Origin: Dipteris shenzhenensis
Lineage: Eukaryota > Polypodiophyta > Polypodiopsida > Gleicheniales
Strand: one strand, 5' to 3'
Assembly: GCA_047967505.1 (NCBI GenBank)
Contig: CM106538.1
Length of the DNA: 64,000 nucleotides
The notes below the pieces were generated by a model. It saw nothing but the letters and a program-made list of their open reading frames with translations, was not told the origin of the DNA and made no database searches. Position numbers and translations under genes: made by a program. Positions 9,601 through 21,776 of this stretch are shown here, piece by piece; positions within the stretch are counted from its first letter, which is position 1, and the number at the start of each line of letters is the position of its first letter.

Positions 9601-10800
9601 AGATGCCTTATAAATTGATAGAAGCCCTAAATTTTTTGCTTTTGCCTAGCATGCTCTAGCTTCTTCTAATGCTTGTTGCTTCATCCGAGCAACCTCCAAT
9701 TTTAGGTCCTTTTCTCAATGGATGGCTTGTAACATTTGCAATGTTAAAGGGCCATAGTAATGCTTTAGCTTACTACCATTAATGTAGCCATCCATCTCAG
9801 TAACATTAAGGGTTGCAATTCTATAGGACCACTGAGGTGTAATCTCTACAACTCGTTAGTGTCTCTGGGCGAGATGACCCTCCTTCAAGTCCTTATTGTG
9901 CAAGTTGCAGTCAAACCATTTCTTGTGGCATAGCTTTTCTAGTTTTATGCCATAAGCGGCCCTTAGCCTTGTTTCATGAAGCTTTTCAAGCTCAACTAAT
10001 CTCTCTAGATTTCGTCGGATATTCAATCCCTAACCGCAACTTTGAGGCTTGGCACAATAAATCCCATGGGCATAACTAGGCTCTACCCCAAATGCTAGGC
10101 TAAAAGGTGTGTAGTTCGTTTGCCACTTTGTAGGCCGTTTGGTAGGCCCATAGTGCTGCAGTGAGTTTGTGCCCCTAGTCATTGCCGACCTTAACCGTGC
10201 ATGCCATAATTTGGCACAAAAACTTATTTGAGCTCTTGGCCTGACCATTTTCTTGGGGGTAATATGGAGTGGACTTTCGATGAAGTTCGCTCATCAATAT
10301 TTGAATTGTATCATTCACGAAGTGCGTTCCTCGATCACTCACAATATCAAGTGGAAGGCCAAAGCATGATATTATGTTTTTGTATAGGGACTTTTGGTGG
10401 CCTTCACATCCACTTTCCTTGTGGACTTGGCCTTTACCCATTTGGTGAAGTAGTCTGGCCATTATAATGTAATGGGCCTAAGTCTCTTTAGCGCGGCAGG
10501 GCTGATTAGACCACCAAAATCTATACCCCACTTTTCAAAGGGCTGGACAGTGAAAACTTTGGTCAAAGGCATGTAGTCTTGGCTATGTGGTATGGAGACC
10601 TGTTGGCACGGATCACATCATTTGACGAACTTGGCGGCATCCACGAAGAGCATTGGCCACCATAATCTAGCTCGTAGCACCTTATAGGCCATAAGCTCTC
10701 CTGTAAAGTGGCCACCAACAATGCCAAAATGAGCTTCTTCTAGGAATTCCACAAGCTCATCTTCCCAGACACATCCACATATAATACTATCTTTTCCCAT
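9601..10800 (-). pseudogene. Gypsy integrase remnant, all three domains, with coiled-coil tail
   Basis: Minus-strand reading in order. The zinc-binding N-terminal region (10618-10800) has LEEAHFGIVGGHFTGE and LWWPM. The catalytic core (10175-10462) has FGLPLDIVSDRGTHFVND, with the second catalytic Asp in SDRG, then PYYPQENGQAKSSNK. The PFSLAFGVEP stretch near 10100 follows. The C-terminal GPY/F-like region near 9770-9860 reads WSYRIATLN...DGYINGSKLKHY. A short Lys/Glu/Gln-rich helix follows. Frameshifts and stops are frequent. The integrase joins element cDNA to host DNA in the family; this copy is dead. No reverse transcriptase or RNase H is seen upstream. Confidence 0.75.
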
Positions 10801-10810
10801 TCGATAGAGT

Positions 10811-10856
<46 letters not shown>
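10811..10856. repeat. (GA)n microsatellite
   Basis: About 22 uninterrupted GA units just upstream (minus strand) of the integrase remnant. Confidence 0.97.
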
Positions 10857-10859
<3 letters not shown>

Positions 10860-11031
10860 GGGAATGTCAAGATTGCAGGGTAGATATTCTAGGGTGGAGG
10901 CTTAACAAGCTCGAGAAGATGTGTAGTCATTAAGAAATTAATGGATACTTGAAGCACTCTAGTCCATGCCATGAAATTATATACAATGGGGTGGTAATTG
11001 AGGGATAGGATATTCATGTCGACTTCCAAAA

Positions 11032-12400
11032 CTATATTTTTGTGAAATACACCATTAGTAGGAGTGGATGGGCTTGGATGGTTGTGTGGTGGAAGGCCTC
11101 ATTTAGGTTGTGCAGTGTGAGAGTGTTTTTAAAAAGGATATTGTGTGGAAGAAGGGTGGTGGCTAGTGTGTGCAAGAAGTAAGTGTAGGTGTCGTGAACG
11201 GTGCATGAGGTGAAACAGAGTGTGGAGGCACAAGACAATGTATCTTGAAACCTTTCGATGAGAAGACCTGGTGCTTTGTTCTAGAGGGGATGAAGTCCTA
11301 GCTACCTGTATGTCCACTTGGAGCGCCAATACTTATTGTTCTCTTTGCTAGGTAGTTGCATGTACTCTATCAACACGGCCTATTGTTGTACTTGGAGTTC
11401 TAGCACTCTTTTCTCATTCGTGAGTCTGGCATGTTGCTAATCCATTGTGGCTTGTTGTTGCAATGCCTCAAAATCCACCTAGAGGGTGTCTGTGCAAGAA
11501 TGCTCTATAGTCAGGGCTACTTGGTTCTACTGCAGCTCTAGTTCTAGCTTCTTGGCAATCTCAATTGCTTGTAGCCCACTGGCCTCTACGATTAGGTGAT
11601 TGGATTTATCTTTCTAAAGGGAAGCCTCTCTCTGCCGAAGTCTACATGTGGTCTAAACGGCCCCTATGTATTGGCACATGGAGGATTCTTGATGCCCATG
11701 GAGAACATTCTATGCAACAGCTGTGAGGGCGGTGATAGATTGCATAAATGCCATCTCCTTTGCATCAACATCTCTATCCTCCCTTATTAGATTTCGGTAT
11801 CCTTCAGCAAAGTGTAGGCATTGGACATACAATATCCCATTGCCTGCTAATACACATTTGGAAGGAATGGGCTTTGGAGAGGTGGTCAATAATATCTTCC
11901 CCTTGGCCGATTGGTCTTATCAACTTCTGCTCTCGTCGTCGTCAACATTCAAGTGTCTCTGTAATTTTTTTTGTTCCTCCTATGCATGGAGCTGTTGAAG
12001 TTCTATCTGCTCCTGGAGAAGATCTTGTTTTTGCTTTTTTGCCTCCTCTCTTTGTCAATAGGCTTCTTCTTCTTCTTGGAACTTGCATGCTATGTCATCT
12101 TGTGCTTTCTAGCCTTGCTCCTCTATTTCCTTGGCGAGGGCTTTGTGGGTGTGGACTTGGTGGAGGGGCTTGAGAGTAAACCAATGTCTTAGTTTGCATC
12201 ACCGTAGCCTTCCAGGATGAGGTCATCAGAGAGGTGATGGATGATCGGCATTAAGAACATCGGGTTTCCAATATTTTTGCTGCCACGGATGCAGATGTTG
12301 AGTATCTCCTCATAGAAATAGTCGGCACAGTTTGTTTCTTTGGGCTTGATGAGATGTGCTAGGAAGTTGGGGAGTACAACACTATGGTGTTCTATCAATT
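11032..12400 (-). pseudogene. Degenerate coiled-coil (gag-like?) coding remnant
   Basis: On the minus strand a Glu/Gln/Lys/Leu-rich, heptad-like reading runs through about 11340-11650 (segments such as QAIEIAKKLELELQ, VDFEALQQQATMD, NEKRVLELQVQQ) with several stops. Further upstream, 12189-12398, is an open stretch with ADYFYEEILNICIRGS and FLMPIIHHLSDD. That is weakly reminiscent of the gag-associated plant transposon domain (Transposase_32-like) in some Gypsy elements; I am not certain. The region lies upstream of the integrase remnant on the same strand, where gag would be expected, but no RT lies between. Confidence 0.35.
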
Positions 12401-13230
12401 GAATCTAGACGAGCAGTGTGATTGCCCGAGCTACCTTGGCTAGTGTTGATTCTTAGGCTTATTCTCAATAAGGCTAGTGGGTACCCCTCCCCAATGTATC
12501 TTTGAGTTGTAGGGGACCACCATTGCCAATCACTTTTCCATTGCCAGCAGCATTGCAAAAGGTTGGGAGATTGCTACGAGGTTGAATGCACGCTGGACAA
12601 TTTCTACCGTAAACCAATAGTAATGATACTTAGCATCAGCATGTAGCTAGCTTTGTGGTGCATGTCCCCTTATTGTAACAATCAATAAATTCTATGACCT
12701 GGTGGAGGTTGAGGTGGCATGGAAACCGGTCTGCTACTACTAACTACAAGCCAATTGATCAGATGTAGGGCACCACATTTGGTTCTTAGAGTGCCTGGTA
12801 TGCTACGGCATTATGGTAATACAGTATATAGTCCTTGGCATTGCACTTAAACTATGAATGTAGTACAACTCCCTAGAGTTGTTCAAGTTGTTGTTGGTTA
12901 AGAGATGAAAACCACATAACTTGCACTGCATGTTTGAAAAAGCTTTGTATGTTCGTAGTGTCCTGAATGCAACATTTGCAGAGTGAGTGCAGAGTGGAGT
13001 GTAGAGCCAAGGATTCGAGTTCCTAAAATTGCTCTTGCTCCATTTGGCCAGGTAGTGGCACAAAGATCGTACATGGTGTGCCTGAGTGAGGAAGGGCCAA
13101 TGCAATTTCACCAATGAGTTCCTCGACGGAGAAGAGGTCATGAGCACTTAGGGAGTGCAAAGAGATGGTGGACATGTAGATTGAGGAGGGATAGAAGTGA
13201 CTGTGGGAACGTTTGGAGGCTGTGGGAATT
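12401..13230. other. No recognisable gene
   Basis: Short overlapping frames on the minus strand with no recognised domain. It may be the 5' part of the decayed minus-strand retroelement. Confidence 0.4.
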
Positions 13231-13450
13231 TGACACACACCCACATACACACACACACATGCACGCATGCACACACACACATACACACACATGCACACAC
13301 ACATCCACACATGCACACACACACGCGCACACACACCCACATGCACACACCCACATGCACGCACACGCACACACGCACATGCATGTGAGCATGCACATAT
13401 GCACATGCACACATGCACACATGCACACACACACACGCACATTCATGCAC
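13231..13450. repeat. CA-rich minisatellite
   Basis: Imperfect repeats of ACACAC, CATGCACA and CGCACA over about 220 bp. The cysteine/histidine-rich frames here are by-products of the repeat, not genes. A similar tract precedes the second copy of the adjacent repeat family (25295-25425). Confidence 0.95.
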
Positions 13451-15165
13451 ACAGATGTATGTCCACGCATGCACATTGACAATGGAGAGGGAAGCTACAA
13501 GGAGATAATAAGCTACCGTTTTCAATAAAAGAAGACACTTGTACAACATATCTAGAAACCGCTTTCAATAGTAGAAGAAGCACAATGTCATATGTCAACC
13601 CCAAGGTACACTTTTGCATAGCTTGAGGAATCAAAATAAGCCCTAGCTCAATGTATGTGTTCCCATACACAACATCAAGTGATTCCCCTAATGAGAAGCT
13701 TCAAGGAAAAAAAGTTTCAAACATGCCATAATATAACCCATGCGTTACCATACACAATACTAAATGACCCCCCTAATGAGAAGCTACAAGAAGAAAGTCT
13801 AAAATAGGGCCTAGCTTAACCCTCATGTTACCATACACAACACCAAGTGACACCCCTAATGAAAAGATACAAGGAGAAAGTCCAAATAGATTAATACATA
13901 TGTTAGCTTACAAACAACAAGGCAAGCCATGAGAGGTGGTCTTGTCTCGTTATATCATGCTCAAGTTTGGCATATCTTCATTGTTTCCACTCACATTCAA
14001 GAAGCATAACAATTGAGTATAGGAGAAATGGCATAAAAAAAGAGGATGATAAATCTTGTTAGAGCAAAATTGCATGCTTGGACTCCATGAATTCACCATT
14101 GGATTCATATATTTATGTGATGTTGATGGTTATAGAAATCACAAGAAATATTGTTTAAGTTGTGGAGAGGGATAAGTCACATTGTCTAAGAAGGAAATAC
14201 ATATCTATTTCCAAACTATATCTATTATCAATAGATCTGAAGGTTCATAATGTAATAGTTGGCATTAAATTAAATACAGATTTGTTTTAAAAACTTGCAT
14301 TGACTCCGTATATTCATAGGCCTTTGAATTCACATATTCATGTGATGTGGATGCTTATAAGCTTTTTACTAGAGTTTAATGGAAATCACAAGAACTATTG
14401 TTTATTGTGTACATAGAAACATGGGATCGAAAATAGATTGAACTTTTATAATATAACATTGGATTGGCATTACATTAGGAAATCGTGGAGCTTGTGCATT
14501 ATGGGTTATTTCCATGTAATAAGATATGAGATGAAATCTCTTGCTATGAGGTAGGCCGTTGTTGTACGATGTGTCAATGGGAAGCAATGAGGGGTTAAAG
14601 TCTATATGTAGCCATAAGGAACGACTTTTTTTGGGCATGTATGGGCATTAGACAATGTGAACGTTCAAAAACAGGGGTGAAATGAAATGGTTTTTTTTTT
14701 TTTGGGTGGGGGGGTATGAGGTGTGGCACTCTATGTTTTCCTTTTACTTTTTTTGGGGGGGTTGGGGTTTGGCGTGGTGCACTATGGTGAGTGGTAAATA
14801 ACTTTAAAGATTATGAGGTGTGGTACCCTATGGTGAGAGGTAAATAATTTTTCCTTGAGATCGAAGAAGAGGATTTGAATGATTGAGCAAGGGCCATAAA
14901 GGTTGATGGAGCAAGGAAGAAAAGAGTAATAGTCTTTCATATGACCAAGTGTAGTGGACAAGAGAAGATCAAGGGCACCTTGGAGATGAAGAAGATTCTC
15001 ATTATTATATAAAACGAGTCCTCCTCAAGGAAGTCAAATTGTCTTCATAATTATATTGAAGAAAAGTATGAACATTTTAAAGAAATTTTGAAGAAATGAT
15101 TATGGCACCAATTTTGATGGATCCACAAACCACTCTTAAAAACATGATCCAACATGATCCAAGAA
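13451..15165. repeat. Unclassified repeat family, copy 1
   Basis: Collinear with 25420-27298, from the GCATGCACATTGACAATGG segment to AAAAACATGATCCAA. It contains about three diverged units of 65-80 bp built on CATACACAAC...CCCCTAATGAGAAGCTACAAG (13670-13890). It also has T-run/G-run stretches near 14690-14770 and a TTATATAAAACGAGTCC segment near 15004. I see no coding potential and no LTR or terminal inverted repeat. Copy 2 differs by substitutions and by a tandem duplication. Confidence 0.85.
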
Positions 15166-16966
15166 AGTCCATGTGAGGTTGACAAACACATCTTTAACTA
15201 TCCTAAGGTAGCTCGATTGACCTAGAATGACTGCTATCCTGGCTCCAACACCACATCAAGAATTGACTTGAATTGAGAGGCAACCCATTGATCAAGTAAT
15301 CGAGGCCTCATCATCAACTTAATTGATGCTCACCCAAACCCCATCGACTCTATTATTCAACCCTAGGCTTCATCATTGAAAGATAGTTCAAATGCCACAT
15401 CATCAACTCTACTCTCATCTCACCAAAGTGGAATTTCCATGTATATTTATTCAACCTCCAAGCCATAGCCACAATCCATGGGCAAGGTTCTCTTGTCAAG
15501 ATTTGTCCATTCATTAAAAAATCCCCATACTTTTGTCATGCTATCATCCAAGGGTTTTGACTCAGTTGCTCATCTTTAAATTCATGCCAAGGGTGATTGT
15601 TCACATTCTAAAAGTGACATTAGGCCTAATTTCCATGAACTAGGTAAAGATCAAGGCAAAGAAGATTCCTATCTGACCGGATTTTCACCATACGTCACCT
15701 TTCAAAGCACCTACCAAGTCAAGTCATGGGGTGAACTTACATTTGGAGGTTAGTATGTAATTTGGGTGTTAGCAAAGTCTATAGGGTATGAAGTAGCCAT
15801 TCGCCCCCCTCAAAATGAGTTTAAAAAAGATTAGTAACCATTCCTACCTCCATATAAATGGAGACTGAAGAAGTTGATGCAATTGAAAATAGAAGAGCTA
15901 AGTTGTTGAAATTTCATTGTTGAAAATATGCCACAAGATGCAATTTTTGCCTAACCCCTCCCCTCAATGAAGAAAAGTAATGACACAGAGTTCTTCATAG
16001 TAAAAATGAGGCCATTCCATTCATCGGAGGAGACTTGCAATCACATTTGCATCCACCTCTTTTTGGATCAATTCCACATTTTGTCCTGCAATGTCCATCA
16101 CACTCTCATCACACTGCATGGACATCAGTGATTCAACATATGCAAAGTCCAGTCAACCATATCAGGAAAGCACCTTCTCAATCAAGATATGACTCTATTA
16201 GAGCAAGTTGATCTATCCACAATAATCCCTCATCATTCTAGAAGACCCTCCAAGTTTGATGGAGAGGAAATCAAGGGAAAGTAGTTAAAAGGAAAGTCCA
16301 TCATTGTAAATTCTATTTGTATTCAATGAACTCTTGTACAAAGGGATATTTATGAAAATAGATTATCATTCTCTTTATATGCATGTTGCATTATGTATTG
16401 TTACCATTGAGACACATTGCTATAGTTCTCAAACAAGTGTTTAGAATGTTTAACTATTGTGATTTTTTATCTTATCAAGGCTAGCACAAATCCATTGCTA
16501 ATGCTCCACTTATTGGAACGTGGGTTATTTGTGTCTGTTGACTTCTAGTTGACACAAGAACCTGGCCGGGCATCGGACAAATAGATACCATGGTTTGCTT
16601 AGCAGGTAACCAAGCACCAAATAGTGGAGTTTTGGGTGGCAAGGAAAAGCAGTGTGCAGCACATTGACACCTTCCTTTCACACTTCCTTCTCTCTCAGCC
16701 CCATGACTCTCCCCTCCACCACCTTTGCCTTCTCTTTGGTCGATTCTACCCTAAAGCATTCCACTGTGCTTATGCTCATGGATGCTTTAAAGCAGCCTTG
16801 ACCTAAGGTGGACACCTTAGCGCTTGATTTCTTTTTTATAGAAGCTGCAGTTGAGCATGTCACAGAAAATCTCTTGCACTCACAAATTTGATCTCTTAGT
16901 ATGCAATGTCTTGTCTCTACAGAGGTACTTGAGGCCTTGGCTAAGACACTAAAAACTCAAGATTCT
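15166..16966. other. No recognisable feature
   Basis: An AT-rich stretch with no coding family signature. The segment around 16290-16400 (CTTGTACAAAGGGATATTTATG and flanks) resembles the untranslated part of plant LTRs, but no partner copy is present. Confidence 0.4.
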
Positions 16967-16977
16967 TGATGGTGGAA

Positions 16978-17011
<34 letters not shown>

Positions 17012-17141
17012 TGCACACGATATAGCTACCTGTACACTAAGTGTATTGAACATGAACATGAAGATATACATGTGAACCCCTTAGGGTTAGGGTTTGCCCC
17101 TATGCCCTATGTAGATGGTGCAATTTACACCATCCTTAACA
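16967..17141 (-). repeat. Downstream LTR (minus strand)
   Basis: Minus strand: starts TGTTAAGGATGG at 17141 and ends ACCATCA at 16967. It includes a (CT)n expansion (the GA run at about 16980-17008 on the plus strand) not present in the other copies. Over the shared 140 bp it differs from 21100-21240 by about three substitutions and one 6-bp indel. Confidence 0.7.
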
Positions 17142-20100
17142 CCCCCTCTTAAATTGCATTGGGTAAGTAAAGGGTGCCTATATAAGACCTTTTTGTGGAT
17201 TTCATTTGGTGCATATGCTAGCATCCAAAACTGAAAAGAAATCAGAGTAGTATGTGCATATGTGAGCACAATGGTTGTGGATGCATGTTCAATGAGTACA
17301 ACTTATGTGATCCTGTACATATCGTGCATTTCCCCTCTTAAGTTGTGGGTCATCCTTTGCCTTTGGGAATAAAACCCAGAAGATAGGCCGAAAGAAAGAG
17401 GAAGAAAATATGTAGAAAGTAAAGTCCACCAGGATCAAAGACTGGTCGATCGAAAGATGACTACATGAATGACTATGTGTATGGCTACATGTTGAACATG
17501 TCATAAGTTGCTATAGACTGTGCAACTACTCTGAGGCATCCAGATGTGAGGCTAGTTGATATAGCGATGGAGAAAGAATCCGGTAGGTTGTGACATACGA
17601 GAGTGTCACCAATCCAAAAGAAGTGACAACAATGTGTAAGGTATGCTGCAGTAGAGCTATAATCTCTGTCGAATGATGCGGGGTTGAAGAAGACCACATA
17701 GTCGATGTGGACAGAGTGATCTAGGGGCTGAAAATCTAGGGCTAAACGTGTAGGTGTGATACACTCCTCTCTTGATGAAGAGACCCGTAATACTAACAAG
17801 GTATGGCAACCTGTCAAACCTATATGCTCAGCTGCTATCATGAGTTGCTCATCTGCTATGCGCATGGCTAAACATCCATCGGCATGGGATGCAGCATTTA
17901 TCATAGGCTCATCAAGAAGGAGCCAACAGTGCTCCAACAGTGTAAAGGCCTAAAAGCCTAAAATAGAACTGAGAATGCATAAGATATCCCTAAGGCATAT
18001 GAGGTGCCAAATGGATGCTGATGAAGGGGCTGATCTCTAATCCTTGATCCAACCACCAATCTGCATCAAGTATGGACTATATACGACAGCCATATGTGCA
18101 TGCTGAAACATTGAGTCTCCCAAGGTTGCACTATGGCTGAACCTGATGATGTCCACTACACTGGGGCAGGACCGCACTAATGCATAGGTATCCTTGTGCT
18201 GAGGAATGATCTGCTGATCAAAGGAGGCGGTGATCACTGTGGATGCAAGGGTGGTGCAATGTGGCATGATTGAGCCAATGCTGGAATGTCTTGAAGACTG
18301 ATGTGCTGATCTGTACTAATGGAAGGAACTATGTCCATAACCAATGCACTATGGCATATATCTTCCACATGCAGCTAGAGATGTGAGTGCCTCGTACTGA
18401 GGACTTACTACATAAAAACTATATGATCATAACTGAACTCCTGCTGAGTATCTGCATCCGTGTCAAAGGATGGAGTCGGATCCATGCATGAATGTGATGG
18501 ATGTACATCACTAGAATCAGACTGTGCTGATGTAGATGAGACTGCCTCGTACTGAGGACTTACCATCAAATATGCCTCGTGCTGAGGGCTTACTGTCGAA
18601 TGTGCCTCATGCTGAGGGATTACCAAGGAATGTGCCTCGTGTTGAGGGTTTATCGACAAGTGTGCATGATTAGAAGCTACAGGTTGATCCAGGCTAAGAT
18701 CTGAAACATCTGCATCTGATCTCTCAAGGCCAATGAGGCTCGAGTCACTGTCATAAACCAGTACATATCCTGTGGCAAGGAATGGTCGAAGAAGGTTCTC
18801 TTTCCACTCATGGTCTCGTATGGATTCATGATTGGTGTATCATCAATTGCGTGATGGGAATAACTCCATGCTGGAGGCGGTCTGGTGCTCTCTTCAAGAG
18901 GCTTACCCGTGTACCGAGACGAGAGTGTCTACCCATGAGAACATTGTAAAAGAGCTGCCACTGGGGGGGCTTACGCTAAACTATCAAAACCAAGTCATGT
19001 GAGAACTATGTATGCCAAAGATCAAGCCTGTAATGTGATGACAACTACGTGTTGGGATAGCCAAAAGGCTGTACAAGGATTATGTGTATGTGTGCAAGAA
19101 CCAATGCAAAAAATAGTCAACAATGTGTGACTTTTACATGGGTGGCATGTGTGCAAATGTGTGCAATGATCCTGAATTCAAGGAAGATCACTCTGCCAAG
19201 TGTCACACTAAGATGCTGAAGTGCGAAATGCCAAGAGAATTGAATGGGTGTTAGATATGTGAATGTGTACATCGATGATAGAATCGCATGGACTGACGCC
19301 AGTGGGAACTGATCGGGTGATGTGGCAATGGTTGACTTTGCTTGGTGGAGTTGGATCTCCTTTATGGCGATGCTAGTCTATAGCTAGACTACGCATCAAA
19401 GCGTGAATGCAGCAAATGAATTTTATTTGGATTCATTTTAAGTGCTGGGTACGCTACAAAGGATCAGGAGGTGGTTCTAATGATGAGGATTTGATGATTC
19501 TCGCTTATGAAAATGTCAAATGGGAGATTTGAGGTGCTCACCGTGTAGAGCACAATCTGGCGGTCATTTTTCCTTGTTACAGCTTTGTGAAATTCCCTTT
19601 GGATCAAAAGATATGGCCATCTAAAAAATGTGCCAAATCTTTGGCCAAGGGAGTGCAAAAATGATAATGTGGCCAATGTGGTGACATGGCAGACTGAGGG
19701 TCTCATGCTGTGTGCAAAAGTGCACCAGTGTGGCACTCAATGCTTAGGAGGTATTGTTGATGTGGCATTGCCACATGGAATGACTCCCACATGGCAAGAT
19801 TGGCCAATGATTAGACCCAAGGTCAATTTACCTAACCTAGGTGTAACTTGTCCTAACCCAAGTGTAGCTTGAACTAACCCACGTGTAGCTTGACCAAAGC
19901 TTATGGAGTAGCTGCCCTTACCACACATCTGCCACGTGGACGTGGGCAAGGTAATTAGGACAAGGTGGCACGTGTCTTTTTGCTAAGGCTTGGAGAACAA
20001 GGTTCAGCTTCTTGACGATGGAGATGAAGGCGGAGGTGGTGGTTATGGGAGTTGGCGTCTGGCTGAAGGTGCTTGTAGAGAGCCGTTGGAGCCGCTGAGT

Positions 20101-20384
20101 GGGCTGCGCCTCTGATCTCGCTAGTGTGGATGAACTGTGAGGAGACGTTGCGAGGTGTGTCGCATGGGCCGTGAGTCATCGATGGCTTAGCTGTTGGAGG
20201 CGTCAATGGAGTTTTGCTAGGGTTGTGAGTCGGTTGAAGCAGAGGAGCGTGTTGGAGTCGTCTGGCAATTAGCCGAGATTCGCCTTGCAAGCATGTGTTG
20301 CAGGTCGTAGGAGCTAAGGATGAGCACCCGAGGCATTGGAGACCCTGCAGTTAGCCGAGCTACATGGAGATAGAAGAGTTGTTG
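17142..20384 (-). other. Internal region of the short-LTR element
   Basis: Several minus-strand frames (17485-17937, 18037-18267, 18408-18659, 19955-20290) give proteins with no family I recognise. They are separated by stops. 18540-18660 encodes a short tandem repeat (listed separately). 19816-19900 carries three copies of a unit of about 25 bp, CTAACCCAAGTGTAGCTTG. Two G-box-type CACGTG cores occur near 19935 and 19969, as is common in LTR-like promoters, but their relevance is unknown. Confidence 0.4.
18540..18662 (-). repeat. 30-bp tandem repeat, four units, in frame
   Basis: Units based on GCCTCGTGCTGAGGGCTTAC. Because the unit is 30 bp, the minus-strand reading repeats as ten residues of the type SPQHEAHSxV. 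A related single unit lies near 18390. Confidence 0.85.
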
Positions 20385-21776
20385 ATGACGCCATTGCTTG
20401 CAGGAGGCTGAGGCGTTGGCTGGCTAGAGCAATATCCAGAGAAGTTGGTCATTGAAGACGTCAAGGGCAAGTGCGCATTTGGACTTTGGAGGCGATTCGT
20501 CATCAGACTATGGCTGTTGGAAGCGCCAAGTCGCTAAGAGAGCTCTGTGAAGGTCGCCAGGCTGTAGAGGCTATAGATAGCATAGCTCCCGCTTGAAGCT
20601 GCCAGTCGAAGGTCCTAAATTTTTTGTTCAGGAAGCCGAGCTTGCTATAGATCTCCACAAGCCTTTGCTTGCCTTAGCTAGTAGGTTGGGAGTCCCTATG
20701 CTTCCTCATAAAGAAGTCTCAAGAGCTCTCTTCCTCTTTCTCAAGAGAGAGAATGGGCTCACAAAATCTCTCTCTCGCCATGAAATCTCTCTCTCAAAAT
20801 GAAGAGCAAAGCATTGATGAAATTGAACACTCGCAATCTCACTAAAATGATCATATCTCAAGCTCTCGGAAGCGGATTCTTGAGCTTTCTGAACCGAAAC
20901 GAAGATGGAGAAGAGTTCTTCAAGAAGAGGTAGAGATGGAATGGAGATGCCTCAAAGGAGAGGGCTTTTGCCTTGATGAAGCAATAACTTTTACTCTCTC
21001 TGACAAAAATCTCTCTCAATGGAAGATGCCTCACACAAGGAGGGCTTGACACTCACGAAGGGAGTGGCAGCACCTGGTGCTTTGATAACATGATAGCGGA
21101 AGTGAGAGAGGAGTGCACATGATATAGCTACCTGTACAGTAAGTGTATTGAACATGAACATGAAGACATACATGTGAACCCCTTAGGGTTCGGATTAGGG
21201 TTTGCCCCTATGCCCTATGTAGATGGTGCAATTTACACCATGGAGGTGCACAATTGTCTTCATTCAAGACGGTCTCATCAAAGAGTTTGGTTGTCTCTAC
21301 TCAAGCTGTGGATCTAGCTTGCAGATCCAAGCTTCAAGAATTTGATGCTGGCAAATGTTGATTGGGAAGCTGTTTAGGGTCATTCCGCCCTCGAGTTTTC
21401 ATATCTGGGTATTTGTTCCAAAATTGCTTGATGGGGCTACTTGGAATTGGGATATATCATAATCATTTATTTTGGTGTAATCAAACATGGGTGTGCGATT
21501 AAGATCATTCAGGTCTTAATATTGAAAATCAAAGATCATGTCCATTACTGCTGATGGCATCTCATGTGGTGTTGGAGGTAATGGCGGTGCATGAAGAGAA
21601 GTTGGGGCAATGGGGAGCAATATGAAAGGGGGCTAATAATGGGAGGGATATATGAGGGGAGTGGAGGGAGAATTGAGCAAATGGATTGAGCAACTTGGTA
21701 ATCTTTGGTGGTAGGATTAGCAATAGAAGGAAAGAAGTTAGGAGTGAGGCCTGGTAAGTTTAGAATTTTGGGTGAG
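20385..21776 (-). repeat. Right arm of the long inverted repeat
   Basis: Reverse complement matches 1-1190. It contains the upstream LTR of the minus-strand element and its primer-binding site, plus sequence outside that LTR (21241-21776). The duplication therefore involves flanking DNA as well as the element. 21241-21490 has no counterpart in the left arm. Confidence 0.8.
21091..21240 (-). repeat. Upstream LTR (minus strand), start truncated
   Basis: Matches 16967-17141 from ATGGTGTAAATTGCACC to CTATCA, but the first bases (TGTTAAGG) are replaced by unrelated sequence beyond 21240. Confidence 0.65.

Larger units (their letters stand above)
16967..21240 (-). mobile_element. Short-LTR retroelement without recognisable pol (minus strand)
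   Basis: Two minus-strand LTR copies bound an internal region of about 3.9 kb. On the minus strand, a primer-binding-like site (TGTTATCAAAGC, 21079-21090 complement) follows the upstream LTR. A polypurine tract AAGAGGGGG (17142-17150 complement) directly precedes the downstream LTR's TGTTAAGG start. That is the correct layout for one element. The internal region has only short frames and no gag-pol signature I recognise. The upstream LTR lacks its first bases, so a target duplication cannot be checked. It could instead be two solo remnants that happen to be paired. Confidence 0.6.

Noticed and set aside
13181-13549. Cysteine- and histidine-rich open frames on both strands
   Set aside because: They are translations of the CA-rich minisatellite in every frame and have no start context or homology pattern.
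17485-17937. 150-codon minus-strand frame considered as Copia RNase H
   Set aside because: It lacks the TEAEY, DSD and KHI motifs of Copia RNase H and shows no order with other pol domains.
20593-20802. Open frame of 69 codons repeated in inverted form at 762-968
   Set aside because: It is conserved only because it lies in the inverted repeat. There is no domain, and the reading also differs in length and direction between arms.
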